DNA from: Lasioglossum baleicum
Lineage: Eukaryota > Arthropoda > Insecta > Hymenoptera > Halictidae
Reading direction: 5' to 3'
NCBI RefSeq assembly: GCF_051020765.1
Contig: NC_134930.1
Location: forward strand, 1,674,001-1,738,000
Length of the DNA stretch: 64,000 bases
In this document: positions 28,688 to 38,589 of the stretch, piece by piece
Numbering within the stretch: the first letter of the stretch is position 1
Layout of the letters: every line of letters starts with the position of its first letter
Program-made: the position numbers and the translations under genes
Notes under the pieces: model-generated
What the model was told of the DNA's origin: nothing
What the model saw: the letters and a program-made list of their open reading frames with translations, nothing else
The model's database searches: none

Positions 28688-30415
28688 TGTGACGTGGCAA
28701 GATTGCCTAGGTCACTCGAAACTCCTGAACGAAAGACCGGGCCACCCTTTGGTCAAGCATCGCGATAAGGGCCGCTGCGAGCGATCTCCCTGGGCACGAG
28801 ACAGACCTAAAAAGGCGCATTCTAATGTTTTCAATGTCGCGCCAATTTGCGTGACAAACGTTTACAGGACCGTATCCGGGTCCCAGGCGGGATCCGGAAT
28901 TCCACTTTCAACACGGTATGCAACACGCCGTCAAGAATCAGCACCTCGAGGCAGGAAGAAGGCATAACTCGAGGGAAAGCAACGAGAGATCGTCAAGGCC
29001 CAGGACTATCAACCTGGAGGCGCCGACGAGGGCATCCGGTGCAGAGACGATCAACTACTCTACCCTGTCGTCGCCTCGTCCGGGAAGAAGCTGCACCGCA
29101 ACCGGATTGGCTGACGTCGATCGTCTCATCGGGGAGCGGCCAATCGGACATCAGCGCTGCCGGAGTGGCCAAACGCTGCCGGAAGCCGAGCGCCGTCGCG
29201 ACGGATTCGCTGAAGCGAAATCCCGCGTTAGCGATAGGCCGAAATGTTGCGTGAAGAAAGCGGAATACGAAAAGTGGGGGACGCCCTGCTTCCGCGTACC
29301 CGAGCTACCGCGTGAACGTGCACTGCGTCTCCGGAATCGTTAACAGAAAGTTGTATCTTTGAACGATTGCTAATTATTGTATTTTGCGCCTGCTGAAACC
29401 AAGGGATCGAGAGATTCGCTGCCGTGTAGCTGCTGCTGAATTACCTGTGGTAAGCGCCGATCAGGCTTTCGATATTTCGTGAAGTTCGTGTTGGCTCGGG
29501 TAGCGCGGCGAGGTTAGGAATAGGTGTCGCGAGAATTAACGGCAAACGAGGCGGACGAGATTTTGGGGACACTGTTAGTGTCCAAGCACGAATCCTTCAT
29601 ATTGTGAAGGATATCGTTGTCGCGGTACGAATCCGGTCGGATAGCGGGGGGCCGCGTGGCCGCCTTATGGCGGTTGTACGACGCCGATCTAAACGCGAAG
29701 TCGCGGATTCGGGATATTATCGTCGCCGCCGTTAATTCTAAATAACCTGCGCTCGTTCCACGGTGGGACACCGTCGCGTGTTCGATTCGCGGTCGTAAAT
29801 TCTGTTCGATCGACGCAAGTCCAAGAGAAACCGCGAATTCCATCTGAGTTCGGTCGGAAAACGGCCTTCGAGGCCTTCCGCGTCGCGAAGTTCTTATCGC
29901 GGCCGAATTCTTCGCGAAATTGTAAAGTAAGAGAGGCATTGCGCGTGCGAGTTCCATCAGTCGCGATAATACGCGCCGGCTACGTTTGTAATTGCTGCCG
30001 AATCGTCGGCAGCTCAGTCATTTCGTCGAATAAACATCTTGTTAGCCGAAACGTTGTCTATTCCTTGTGTGAAAACCTTCCCGTCGCGGGGAACGTCTCG
30101 TGTTCTCCTGACGTAGAATCCTGCGCCCTTGCGATAGCTATTCAGGTTACGTTTGCTACGTCACAGTCTCGCGAGTCCAACCGCGTTCCGCTTTCGTGTC
30201 TAGATTACGATTCTTTCTCGTGACACCTTCAGGTGTCTGGCGCCCGAAATTGTATCACGTTTGATCTTCGAATAACGAGACTGTGAACGTATTTTTGTCC
30301 CGAGAGGACCACGCCTCGCGCGGCCGAGCGTGGCCCGGCTTCTCGCCTGTAAATTCTCGGTGTCGCTATTCCTCGTTCGACCATCAGTACGAAAAGTTAA
30401 GAAAGCGACGTGACA
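28688..30415 (+). repeat. Complete LTR shared by units A and B (1728 bp)
   Basis: TGTGACG...CGTGACA, bounded by the polypurine tract of A and the PBS of B. It has a TCAGT initiator-like site at 30014-30018 and AATAAA at 30029-30034. A chain of short hairpins lies at about 29565-30240. It serves as 3' LTR of A and 5' LTR of B. Confidence 0.95.
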
Positions 30416-32198
30416 AATTTGGCGCCCGAACAGGGACCTCTCACAGTAAATTTAACCTGTGTGAGGGATTTTGGGATACTTTTGTGTTAGGGATACGCCG
30501 AAGACGCGAGGCTCGCACAAGGAAAGTTTATTTTTCTCCATCGCAGTCGTTCGAGCAGATTTCGGACGCGATCGGTACCGGGACGGCGAACACGCGTTGA
30601 AAAACTTGTTTACGACAGCCACTAGCTATTACGAGCCAACGAGCATGGAATTGATTATTGTGTACTCTTGCCATTACTATTGTTTTGATTAGGGTGTATT
30701 GTTGCCATTTCGATTGTTCTACTTATGGTATGCCACTGAACGATCTTTCCGACAACAAAGATTGAATGTCGTTCCAATCACTGAATTCGAAGAAAGATTG
30801 TTGATTTTGAAAAATAATTATTACATTACATTTAATACGGGCCATTCAAGGGTATTTCCAAAGACATTGATTGAATTGTCGTGCCGATCAGTGATTCCGA
30901 GGAAGTATTCTTACTTTAATAAATTATTATTGAAACTGCTTTTATTGTTGCCTTTCACACCTTACTGAATTATTATAGAAAATTTTTTTTTGCTTGTGGT
31001 TCTCAATATATGACAATTGAATGGCTCGGGTAAAATTTTGAACTGAGAACCCCCTAAAATAAAAACTTTGAACCGTGGCTAATAATTTTTTTTTGAATTG
31101 TTGCACCTGTGATATTTTTGATTTTGTTATTATTTATTGCCATCTAATATTTATGAATTGTTATTTATTTCATGTTTTTCTGTTGTTCTTCTCTCTGTTC
31201 TATTTATTTTCTAATTTATTGCACTTTCTTGTTTTGTCGTCCTTTTGTTAATTTAATTTTTCTAGTTGTTTGGTCTGTAGTCTTATTGTTTCCAGTCCAA
31301 ATTCAATTGTACAAATTAGTTTTATTATTTGTTATTAGTTATTTACTTTATTGATTTTGAATTGTACATAATTTTTTTTTTCGGATCGATTTTGGAAATT
31401 TCTCCTTTCTATTCTCTTTTACTTCTTTTTCTCAGACTGGTCTTTTCCGTTTCTTTTCCATTTCGATACCACCATTTTTTTTTAACTGTGCAACCATTTC
31501 TGATAATTGATATATTTGGCTGCCGAAGACATCATTTGTTTTTATTATTTATTTCGGATTATTTACATTGTGTTTGGTGACTGCGGTACCAGCCCTGCGT
31601 TTACGCGTGGAGGGTGGTCCCAGTAACCAGATTATTTATTGTTGTGTTGTCAATGGTGATGGAGGGTACCTTTTGAGTCCTAGTGCTGTCGTACCCGGTC
31701 TCGTGTTGAAACCACCCCCCCCAAAATTATTCGCTGCCTTGGATTATCGAAGCTGGTTGCGAAAATATTATTCGCTACCTTGGCTTATTGTCGTTATTTG
31801 CGGAAAAATCTTTGCTGCCCTGATTTATTGTAATAATTTCGCAAAGAAAAGTCGCTACCTTGACGAAGGAGTGATTTATCCCGTCGATGGTTGCCTAGGG
31901 CCATCCGGGAAATAGGGTAGGCAATATCAGTAAAAATCTGAAAAGATTTCTTGATTATTGTTTTGCGAGGGTCGAGAATTTACGACTGTACAAAAGCTGG
32001 GGACGGCTAAATTCCCGATAACGTTTTGCTGCAAGGACAGCCAGGTCATTCGAGAGTCACCCGGTCGAGATATGAGTTTCTTTGTTCGGTAGAGGGACTT
32101 AGCGGGGCCGTACGGTCAAGTCACCCGGCCCGAGCCATAAAGGCTAAAATAAACGGTTCGTGTTTACAATATTAGAAGCGAAAAGAATTGAGTCGCCG
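30416..32198 (+). other. PBS and long T-rich leader of unit B
   Basis: Holds the tRNA-Lys3-type PBS, a T-rich low-complexity middle and, at 31731-31862, four spaced copies of a TCGCT(G/A)CCTTGG-like motif. Only short frames occur; none has a known domain. Same as the leader of A. Confidence 0.8.
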
Positions 32199-33608
32199 AT
32201 GGATAGAGATATGGATACTACGCGGAATCCGAACAACGAAGACCCGTGGGATTACCATTCCCCTTTTGAAGAGGATACGGAGGAAAATACCGTCAACGTA
32301 AATACCCCGGATTCGGACGAGGAGGGGGCTGCACGTAGTCGATCACGCCCTAATCCCATTAAACTAACGGTACCGATATTAAAGAACGGGAAACTCGTGC
32401 CCCCCCCTCCACCCCGATACCCGCCAACCCAGCATGACATAAAAGGTAATGCGCCGTTGCCAGGTACATCCAGGGATTCTCAAGGTCCCCCGCAACCTCG
32501 GAAATACCAGGAAATGTACTGTCGGGGCACGCCGATTTCAGAAATAATTCGAAGATGGCAAATAAAGTTCAAAGGAGCGCCCGGAGAGGATTCGGAAGCC
32601 TTTCTGGAGCGACTTTCAAGACGTCGCCGGTATGGCAACATACCGGACGAATATTTACTTCGATGCCTATTAGAATGTTTTGAAGGCACCGCTGCCCACT
32701 GGTACGAGGTGAGGGAGACCAAATTCCGAACCTGGAACGATTTTACCTCCGCGTTTCGGAAATTTTTTGGGGATCCGGAATATCCAGACACGTTATTAAG
32801 AAATATTAAAGACCGCGCTCAGGGCGAAAACGAGCCATTGAGAGACTATATCATCAGCATGCGCGGAATGTTCGAGCGATTAGATCCACCGTGGCGGGAG
32901 GAGAAAATGATTAGGAGAACGTACTGGGGCGCGAAACCTATTTTGCGACAAGCAATAGCAATTAGCACAATAGAATCATTCGATCATATGGAAGAAGCTT
33001 TAATTGAGGCCGAAAAAGAATCCGACGTAGCAAAATTAAAAAGAAATCCGAAACCCTCCGAAATGGCACATCCGATATTCGCCTACGATCCGAATCGGTA
33101 TAGCCCCCAGAAACATCAAGGGAGAGGGAAAACCGGAGACGTCGAATTCTTAAATGCAATTACGACCACAAGTGACGGAGAGGGGCAAAATACCCGCAAT
33201 CTCGAACCCCAAAATACTCACGCTGGGATAGCAAAACGGGACTTTTCAGCTTCGCGCGCGAGTTATTCAGCTGCCGGGCGAAATAGGAACGATGCCTACC
33301 GCGGAGGAACGAGGGGAAGGTGGTCACAACACCCACCATCGCGCCAAGCGACAACTCCAGCTACCGGAGTCGGGCCACAATCACCGTCACGCGATAAACA
33401 ACGTGTGGGGGTGAAACCCGAGATGGAATGTTGGAATTGTCGAAAAATAGGGCATAGATCACGAGATTGCAGGGAGGAGCCCCGGATGCACTGCTACCAA
33501 TGCGGCGCACCGGAAGTAACGTTAAGAACCTGCCGAAGATGTAATCGGTATTCGGGAAATGGTTGGAGGGGTCGCTCGACAAGGCCGGAGAGACCACCCC
33601 CGAAATAA
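32199..33608 (+). CDS. gag: Gag polyprotein of unit B
   Basis: 469 aa from the ATG at 32199; the frame opens upstream only from a GTG at 32160. The structural protein that assembles the virus-like particle and packages RNA. Residues about 1-60 are acidic, with a proline run (LVPPPPPRYPP) after them. A Retrotrans_gag domain follows (about 118-277; FLERLSRRRRYG, HWYEVRETKFRTWNDFTSAFRKFF). Zinc knuckles are CWNCRKIGHRSRDC (411-424) and an atypical CYQCG...TCRRC cluster (about 431-446). The stop lies 46 nt into an overlap with pol. Confidence 0.95.
   Translation: MDRDMDTTRNPNNEDPWDYHSPFEEDTEENTVNVNTPDSDEEGAARSRSRPNPIKLTVPILKNGKLVPPPPPRYPPTQHDIKGNAPLPGTSRDSQGPPQPRKYQEMYCRGTPISEIIRRWQIKFKGAPGEDSEAFLERLSRRRRYGNIPDEYLLRCLLECFEGTAAHWYEVRETKFRTWNDFTSAFRKFFGDPEYPDTLLRNIKDRAQGENEPLRDYIISMRGMFERLDPPWREEKMIRRTYWGAKPILRQAIAISTIESFDHMEEALIEAEKESDVAKLKRNPKPSEMAHPIFAYDPNRYSPQKHQGRGKTGDVEFLNAITTTSDGEGQNTRNLEPQNTHAGIAKRDFSASRASYSAAGRNRNDAYRGGTRGRWSQHPPSRQATTPATGVGPQSPSRDKQRVGVKPEMECWNCRKIGHRSRDCREEPRMHCYQCGAPEVTLRTCRRCNRYSGNGWRGRSTRPERPPPK
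33554..33601 (+). promoter_or_regulatory. Candidate -1 ribosomal frameshift signal (gag/pol)
   Basis: GGGAAAT (33554-33560) is positioned as G GGA AAT in the gag frame, just after the last pol-frame stop (33542-33544). A stem can form between 33565-33573 (GGAGGGGTC) and 33592-33601 (GACCACCCCC), with one bulge, one mismatch and an 18-nt loop, 4-7 nt downstream. GGGAAAC is a known slippery heptamer of retroviruses; GGGAAAT is a close variant. The same sequence is at 23651 (A) and 57984 (E, - strand). Confidence 0.7.
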
Positions 33609-36600
33609 TATCGGCCCGCGTGAAAACAAACGGGGAAAGATCAAAACCGCCGTTGTTAACAGTTAAAGCTTTTATTGATTCGCTGCCAGTAGACGCCCTA
33701 ATAGACACGGGTTCATCAATTACGTTCATTAGTCGGGAAGTAATAGAACAGCTTAGTAGCGCTGCCGTTAAGGTGGAAAACACGGAAAAACCGTGTTATT
33801 TTCTCCTCGCCACGGGGACAATTGATAAGGCTCAAGAAAAAGCACAATTTCGCGTAAGGATAGGAACAAAGGAACAGGAAATCTCGGCCAGGGTGTTAGA
33901 TAATCTCGTGACTCCTCTCTTATTAGGAACGGATGCGATTGCATGGTTTGGAATAGTCGCGGAATTTCACAATGCCACTTGGTATTTTGCGTCCAATCCG
34001 GAGGAAAAATTCCCCTTCGACGACCCAAACCCAACCACCGTATGCTGCGGCCTACAGATTTTGAAAATTAGCGAAAAACAACAACTGGAAACCTTCCTCC
34101 AGACTGAGTTGCCAGAATTCGAGAAAATGAAGGGCTTGACCGATTTGATCAGCCACAAGATAGATGTGGGGAAGCACCCGCCAATTAAACAGAGGTATTA
34201 TGCCGTCTCTCCTAAAGTTCAGGAGGCCATTTATAAAGAGGTGGATATCCTATTAGCAGACGGCATAATTGAACCATCTAATAGTGGCTGGTCAAGTCCA
34301 ATAGTAATGGTCAAGAAACCAAGCGGAAAATATAGATTCTGCTTGGACTTTAGAAAAGTCAACGAAGTCTCGAGGAAGGATGCATATCCGCTGCCGTTAA
34401 TGACCCAGATCCTGGACAAACTGCGAACGGCAAGGTACATCTCAACCCTAGATTTGAGTCAAGCATATTTTCAAATTCCACTCGAACAAAATAGTCGCGA
34501 AATTACAGCTTTCACAGTGCCGGGTAAAGGCCTTTTTCAATTTCGTCGCATGCCGTACGGTCTCACGGGGGCACCAGCAACCTTCCAACGGTTGCTTGAT
34601 CGTTTAATAGGGCCAGAGATGGAGCCCCACGTATTCGCGTATTTGGATGACATCATAATAGTGACGAAAACATTTGAAGAACACTTGGAATGGTTAAAAC
34701 TCGTGTTAGATCGTATAAAGGCTGCCGGTCTTATAATAAACCCGGACAAATGTGAATTCTGCCGCACCGAGGTCCGTTACTTAGGGTTCGTAGTAAGCAA
34801 GGAAGGGTTGAAAGTAGATTCGGAAAAGATCCAACCTATTCTGACATATCCAGTGCCGAAAAACATCAAACAAGTGCGGCGATTCTTGGGCATGGCCTCC
34901 TGGTACAGGCGGTTTATTCCAGGATTCGCAACACTAGCAGAACCGTTAAACAACCTTTTGCGAAAGAATCGGGAATGGGTATGGAAGGACGGACAACAAT
35001 CCGCCTTCGAAACCCTAAGGGATATGATCGCTGGCGCCCCAACTCTTTCTTGCCCGGATTTTTGGTTGCCGTTCACCTTGCAAACGGATGCAAGTACCGT
35101 CGGATTAGGTGCAGTCTTGACTCAAGAAATCGAGGGAATCGAGAAAGTAATTGCCTTCGCAAGTAGATCACTTACGCTGCCAGAAAGGAAATACTCAGCT
35201 ACAGAGCTGGAGTGCCTTGCAATAGTCTGGTCAGTAGAGAAATTTAGAGCTTATCTAGAGGGTTATAAATTTACGGTAATAACAGATCATAATAGCCTGC
35301 GGTGGTTGAGGAAATTACAGAACCCATCGGGTCGTTTAGCGAGATGGGCCTTGCAACTTTTAGAGTACGACTTTCAAGTCGTGTATCGGCAAGGGGCCCT
35401 AAATAAAGTGCCGGATGCACTATCACGTGCTTTTGAGGGGGTCGAAGGAGAATTAGAAGTCGGTGCCGTAATAAAACCCACATGGTACGAAGGGAAATTC
35501 GCGGAAATAGAGAGCAATCCTGACAGATTTAAGGACTGGTGCATTAGGAGCGGGGAATTATATTATCGGAGGACAGACCCACTCATTGCGGAGACTTTGG
35601 GAAAAGATACCAATGAGTGGAAATTGGTGATCCCGGAGGAGCGCAGGACCGAGATTTTGCAAGAGGCCCATGACGGCCCACAAGCAGGACATTTGGGAAT
35701 AGAGAAAACGTATCGTAGGGTAGCGACTAGGTATTACTGGCCCGGCATGTATCGGACCACCGTGGAATATGTAAGACGCTGCACAACCTGTCAGCTAACG
35801 AAAGTGGAGCAAACACTCCCTTCCGGGCTGATGGGTCGGCGCCATATTAACATGCCGTGGTCAGTGGTCGCTGCCGATATAATGGGTCCTTTTCCGTCAA
35901 GCAAATCCGGTCATGCGTACCTCCTGGTGATGCAAGATCTGTTTACAAAATGGATCGAGTGCGCCCCGCTTCGACGTGCAACAGGACCTAAAATTGCGGA
36001 AGCCCTAGAAAATTTGATATTTTCGCGATGGGGTACACCCGATGTACTCCTGACAGATAACGGCACTGAGTTTGCTAACAAATGCCTACATCAGCTCGCC
36101 GAAGAGTATGGCATTCATATCACAACAACCCCTCCGTACCATCCGCAGGCAAATCCGGTGGAAAGAGTAAATCGCATCCTAAAGACGATGATAGTTGCGT
36201 TCTTAGAGAGGGATCACAGAGAATGGGATATTAATTTATCAAAATTCAGATTTGCGTATAACACGGCCTATCATTCCGTGTTACAAACGTCCCCAGCCTT
36301 TTTGAACTTCGGGCGAGATCCGCGACCATTTAGAGGCGTACGAGCGGACAATGAACCGCCAATAGACATGTTATTAGAGCCGACCGATCATTGGAAGGGT
36401 AGGGTAGCGCACCTACAAACCTTGCGAAGTTGGGTGATAGAAAATTTAGAAAGTGCCTATAACACGCAGGCCAAATATTATAATTCGCGACATGTAAATA
36501 AGGAATTTGAGGTAGGAGATAGAGTAGTAAAACGACAGCGAGCACTTTCGTCAGCAGCTCAACATTTTGCGGCAAAGCTGGTACCCAAATTCAGTGGACC

Positions 36601-36727
36601 AGTAATAATTACGAAAAAGATATCCCCAGTAGTATATGCCCTTGCTACTGAAGACGGCCGAGACTTGGGAAAAGTCCACATAAGCGACATAAAAGCATAC
36701 CTTCCATCACACGCAACGAAGGCATAA
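33560..36727 (+). CDS. pol: Pol polyprotein of unit B
   Basis: About 1055 aa in the -1 frame relative to gag. Residue numbers count from 33563. Order: aspartic protease (ALIDTGSS, DTG about 48-50), reverse transcriptase (FCLDFRKVN, YLDD 360-363), RNase H (TDAS about 508; ATELECLAIVW), integrase with H2C2 zinc finger (HLGIEKTYRR..YYWPGM..CTTCQ) and D772, D832, E867. The C-terminal region (KFSGPVIITKK) has a GPY-like motif. RT-RH-IN order places it in Ty3/gypsy (Metaviridae). The A, D and E copies have Leu in AIALFG where this copy has Trp. Otherwise intact. Confidence 0.96.
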   Translation, partial: WLEGSLDKAGETTPEIISARVKTNGERSKPPLLTVKAFIDSLPVDALIDTGSSITFISREVIEQLSSAAVKVENTEKPCYFLLATGTIDKAQEKAQFRVRIGTKEQEISARVLDNLVTPLLLGTDAIAWFGIVAEFHNATWYFASNPEEKFPFDDPNPTTVCCGLQILKISEKQQLETFLQTELPEFEKMKGLTDLISHKIDVGKHPPIKQRYYAVSPKVQEAIYKEVDILLADGIIEPSNSGWSSPIVMVKKPSGKYRFCLDFRKVNEVSRKDAYPLPLMTQILDKLRTARYISTLDLSQAYFQIPLEQNSREITAFTVPGKGLFQFRRMPYGLTGAPATFQRLLDRLIGPEMEPHVFAYLDDIIIVTKTFEEHLEWLKLVLDRIKAAGLIINPDKCEFCRTEVRYLGFVVSKEGLKVDSEKIQPILTYPVPKNIKQVRRFLGMASWYRRFIPGFATLAEPLNNLLRKNREWVWKDGQQSAFETLRDMIAGAPTLSCPDFWLPFTLQTDASTVGLGAVLTQEIEGIEKVIAFASRSLTLPERKYSATELECLAIVWSVEKFRAYLEGYKFTVITDHNSLRWLRKLQNPSGRLARWALQLLEYDFQVVYRQGALNKVPDALSRAFEGVEGELEVGAVIKPTWYEGKFAEIESNPDRFKDWCIRSGELYYRRTDPLIAETLGKDTNEWKLVIPEERRTEILQEAHDGPQAGHLGIEKTYRRVATRYYWPGMYRTTVEYVRRCTTCQLTKVEQTLPSGLMGRRHINMPWSVVAADIMGPFPSSKSGHAYLLVMQDLFTKWIECAPLRRATGPKIAEALENLIFSRWGTPDVLLTDNGTEFANKCLHQLAEEYGIHITTTPPYHPQANPVERVNRILKTMIVAFLERDHREWDINLSKFRFAYNTAYHSVLQTSPAFLNFGRDPRPFRGVRADNEPPIDMLLEPTDHWKGRVAHLQTLRSWVIENLESAYNTQAKYYNSRHVNKEFEVGDRVVKRQRALSSAAQHFAAKLVPKFSGPVIITKKISPVVYALATEDGRDLGKVHISDIKAYLPSHATKA

Positions 36728-36821
36728 AACTAATGTACTCAAGCTTTTCCCTACAGAATTAAAAAACGAGTCGCCTTCGGAAAAGAAGACAGGCCGAATT
36801 CATTTGCTGCCGGACCGAAGG

Positions 36822-38003
36822 ATGAATACACTAACCGAGATTAAGGAAGCAATCATCCGGCTAAAGGAGTCGGAAGATAGGCAACAGATAGAAGAGTTCC
36901 TCCGCACCCAATGGGAAGAAATAAAAGGGACAACAGAGACGACGAAAGACTGTTCCCCAGTGTCAGGAGTAGAAATAGAGGAAGAAACCAGCTCGAGTAG
37001 TTCATTCTTTTCGCTCGAAGATAAGCAAGGGGGAGAACCAGAAACAACGGGAGAGTTGGACGCCACGTTGGAAGACATCCCAACAGAAATATTAGACGAC
37101 TCCACAACAATGATAGCCGAGAAATCGGACGAGATCGCTGCCGAAGCGGAGCAGCCGGAAGAGAGCGCTGACGACAAGGGGAAACTCGACGAAATCGCTG
37201 CCGAAGCAGAGCAGCCGGTAGAGAGCGCTGACGACAAGGGGAAACTCGACGAGGTCGCTGCCGAAGCAGAGCAGCCTGAAGAGAGCGCTGACGACAAGGT
37301 AAAACCCGACGAGATCGCTGCCGAAGCAGAGAAGCCTGAAGAGGGCACTAACGTATTCCTGGAACTCAAAGAAACCGCTGCCGAGATCAAGCAGCCCCAG
37401 GAAATCATCGCCGAAAACGCGCTCATTACTCCGTACACGCCGGGAAAAATGGCGAGAGGCATAATAGAAAACGTACGAGACAGTTTCGAATGGGTGCACC
37501 GCCATGGGATAGCGAGATTACGAGAAGAGGAGAGACAAGAAGAAGAAGAACGAGAAAGGGCGAGACGAGAGGAGGAGAAGCGACAAGAGGAGAGACGCAA
37601 GAGACCGAGCAGACCCACAATAATAAATCCAGTTAGACCACGGCTGCCTAAACAAGCGCCCGCACCGGAGAAGAGGGACCCACAGTTCCTAAAAGCTGCT
37701 CCTCTGGAGAAAGCATACCGGTATGGGGAACCACCCTTACTCAAGAGGGAACCTGGGACAAAACCATCGCTGCCGGAAACAAGAAGGGAACAAAAGAAGC
37801 CCCAAGAAATACAATTTATCGATAGACAGAGGAACTGCTGGAGGTGCGGTAAACGGGGACACAGCCACCGATACTGCTCGGAGCCCGCAACAGTGTACTG
37901 TTTTCGATGTGGTCGAGGGGGCTACACCATAAAGTCTTGCCCTAAATGCGGACAAGAATGGAAGGAAGGCGGACCACACCACCCATGGGGATATAAAGCC
38001 TAG
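36822..38003 (+). CDS. ORF3 of unit B, Gag-like zinc-knuckle protein in env position
   Basis: 393 aa from the ATG at 36822, about 95 nt after the pol stop and in another frame. Residues about 1-80 are acidic; about 100-190 hold 20-residue repeats (IAAEAEQP.ESADDKGKLDE, with 60-bp DNA periodicity at 37137-37380). An Arg/Glu-rich helix (REEERQEEEERERARREEEKR) follows. CWRCGKRGHSHRYC (339-352) and CFRCGRGGYTIKSCPKC close it. The last part mirrors the two-cluster layout of Gag nucleocapsid. No signal peptide, transmembrane or furin-like site. Probably an RNA-binding accessory protein (inference); expression would need splicing or reinitiation. Confidence 0.85.
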   Translation: MNTLTEIKEAIIRLKESEDRQQIEEFLRTQWEEIKGTTETTKDCSPVSGVEIEEETSSSSSFFSLEDKQGGEPETTGELDATLEDIPTEILDDSTTMIAEKSDEIAAEAEQPEESADDKGKLDEIAAEAEQPVESADDKGKLDEVAAEAEQPEESADDKVKPDEIAAEAEKPEEGTNVFLELKETAAEIKQPQEIIAENALITPYTPGKMARGIIENVRDSFEWVHRHGIARLREEERQEEEERERARREEEKRQEERRKRPSRPTIINPVRPRLPKQAPAPEKRDPQFLKAAPLEKAYRYGEPPLLKREPGTKPSLPETRREQKKPQEIQFIDRQRNCWRCGKRGHSHRYCSEPATVYCFRCGRGGYTIKSCPKCGQEWKEGGPHHPWGYKA

Positions 38004-38589
38004 GATAACCGGCGGAGAAGTCGCTGCCGCAAAGAGAGATTAACTCCTACCTGCGTGTTATTATTACGGATAAAAATCATACGAGGGACATATATTATTT
38101 TTTTTACTAGAAGCACGCTGCCCAGAAAGGAGCGTTAGCAAAGAATAGCTAATTTATATTACTAATAAACAGATTAGAAGTTACCTTGTTCTTAAAAGAC
38201 TGACAAACTTGTATTTTTGTGCCGCTAGGACACCAAAGAAGTTAGATTAAAGAATCGTTGCCGAAATAGGACTACCAATTATTGTAGAAACCCAATACCC
38301 ATTCCAACAGTCGCGAATAACGGTCATTTGCGAAAAATTTTTTTGCGAACCATTCTTTTTAGAATAAATGCCGGTCGTCGAAGGATTCTCGCCCGCATTG
38401 GTGTACGACATATAGTAAGTATTTAGTGTAAAGGGGTAAGGTAGCGAATACATGTTGGGGTAAGGTGAACAAGTAGTTTTGTGATATTGGATGGAACGAG
38501 TCAAGGGAGAGCGTCCGCTACCCAGCCCGCGAAAGCCTGATGGGTGGCTGCCACCGGTATGGCCCGGTCTCCCCGAGGGGGGGAGGAGT
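38004..38589 (+). other. 3' untranslated region and polypurine tract, unit B
   Basis: No gene. It contains several GCTGCC motifs (for example about 38022 and 38115) and ends with GAGGGGGGGAGGAGT at 38575-38589. Confidence 0.8.

Larger units (their letters stand above)
1..30415 (+). mobile_element. Ty3/gypsy retrotransposon unit A, split by a Polinton
   Basis: LTR (partial) - PBS - leader - gag - pol - ORF3 - LTR 28688-30415. The gag reading frame is broken after 3270 by a 19.85 kb Polinton and resumes at 23121. Outside the insertion the unit is nearly identical to unit B (constant offset of 29759 upstream of the insertion). Its 3' LTR is also the 5' LTR of unit B, so the two form a tandem with a shared LTR. 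Pol and ORF3 remain open, so the Polinton insertion is the only obvious lesion. Confidence 0.92.
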
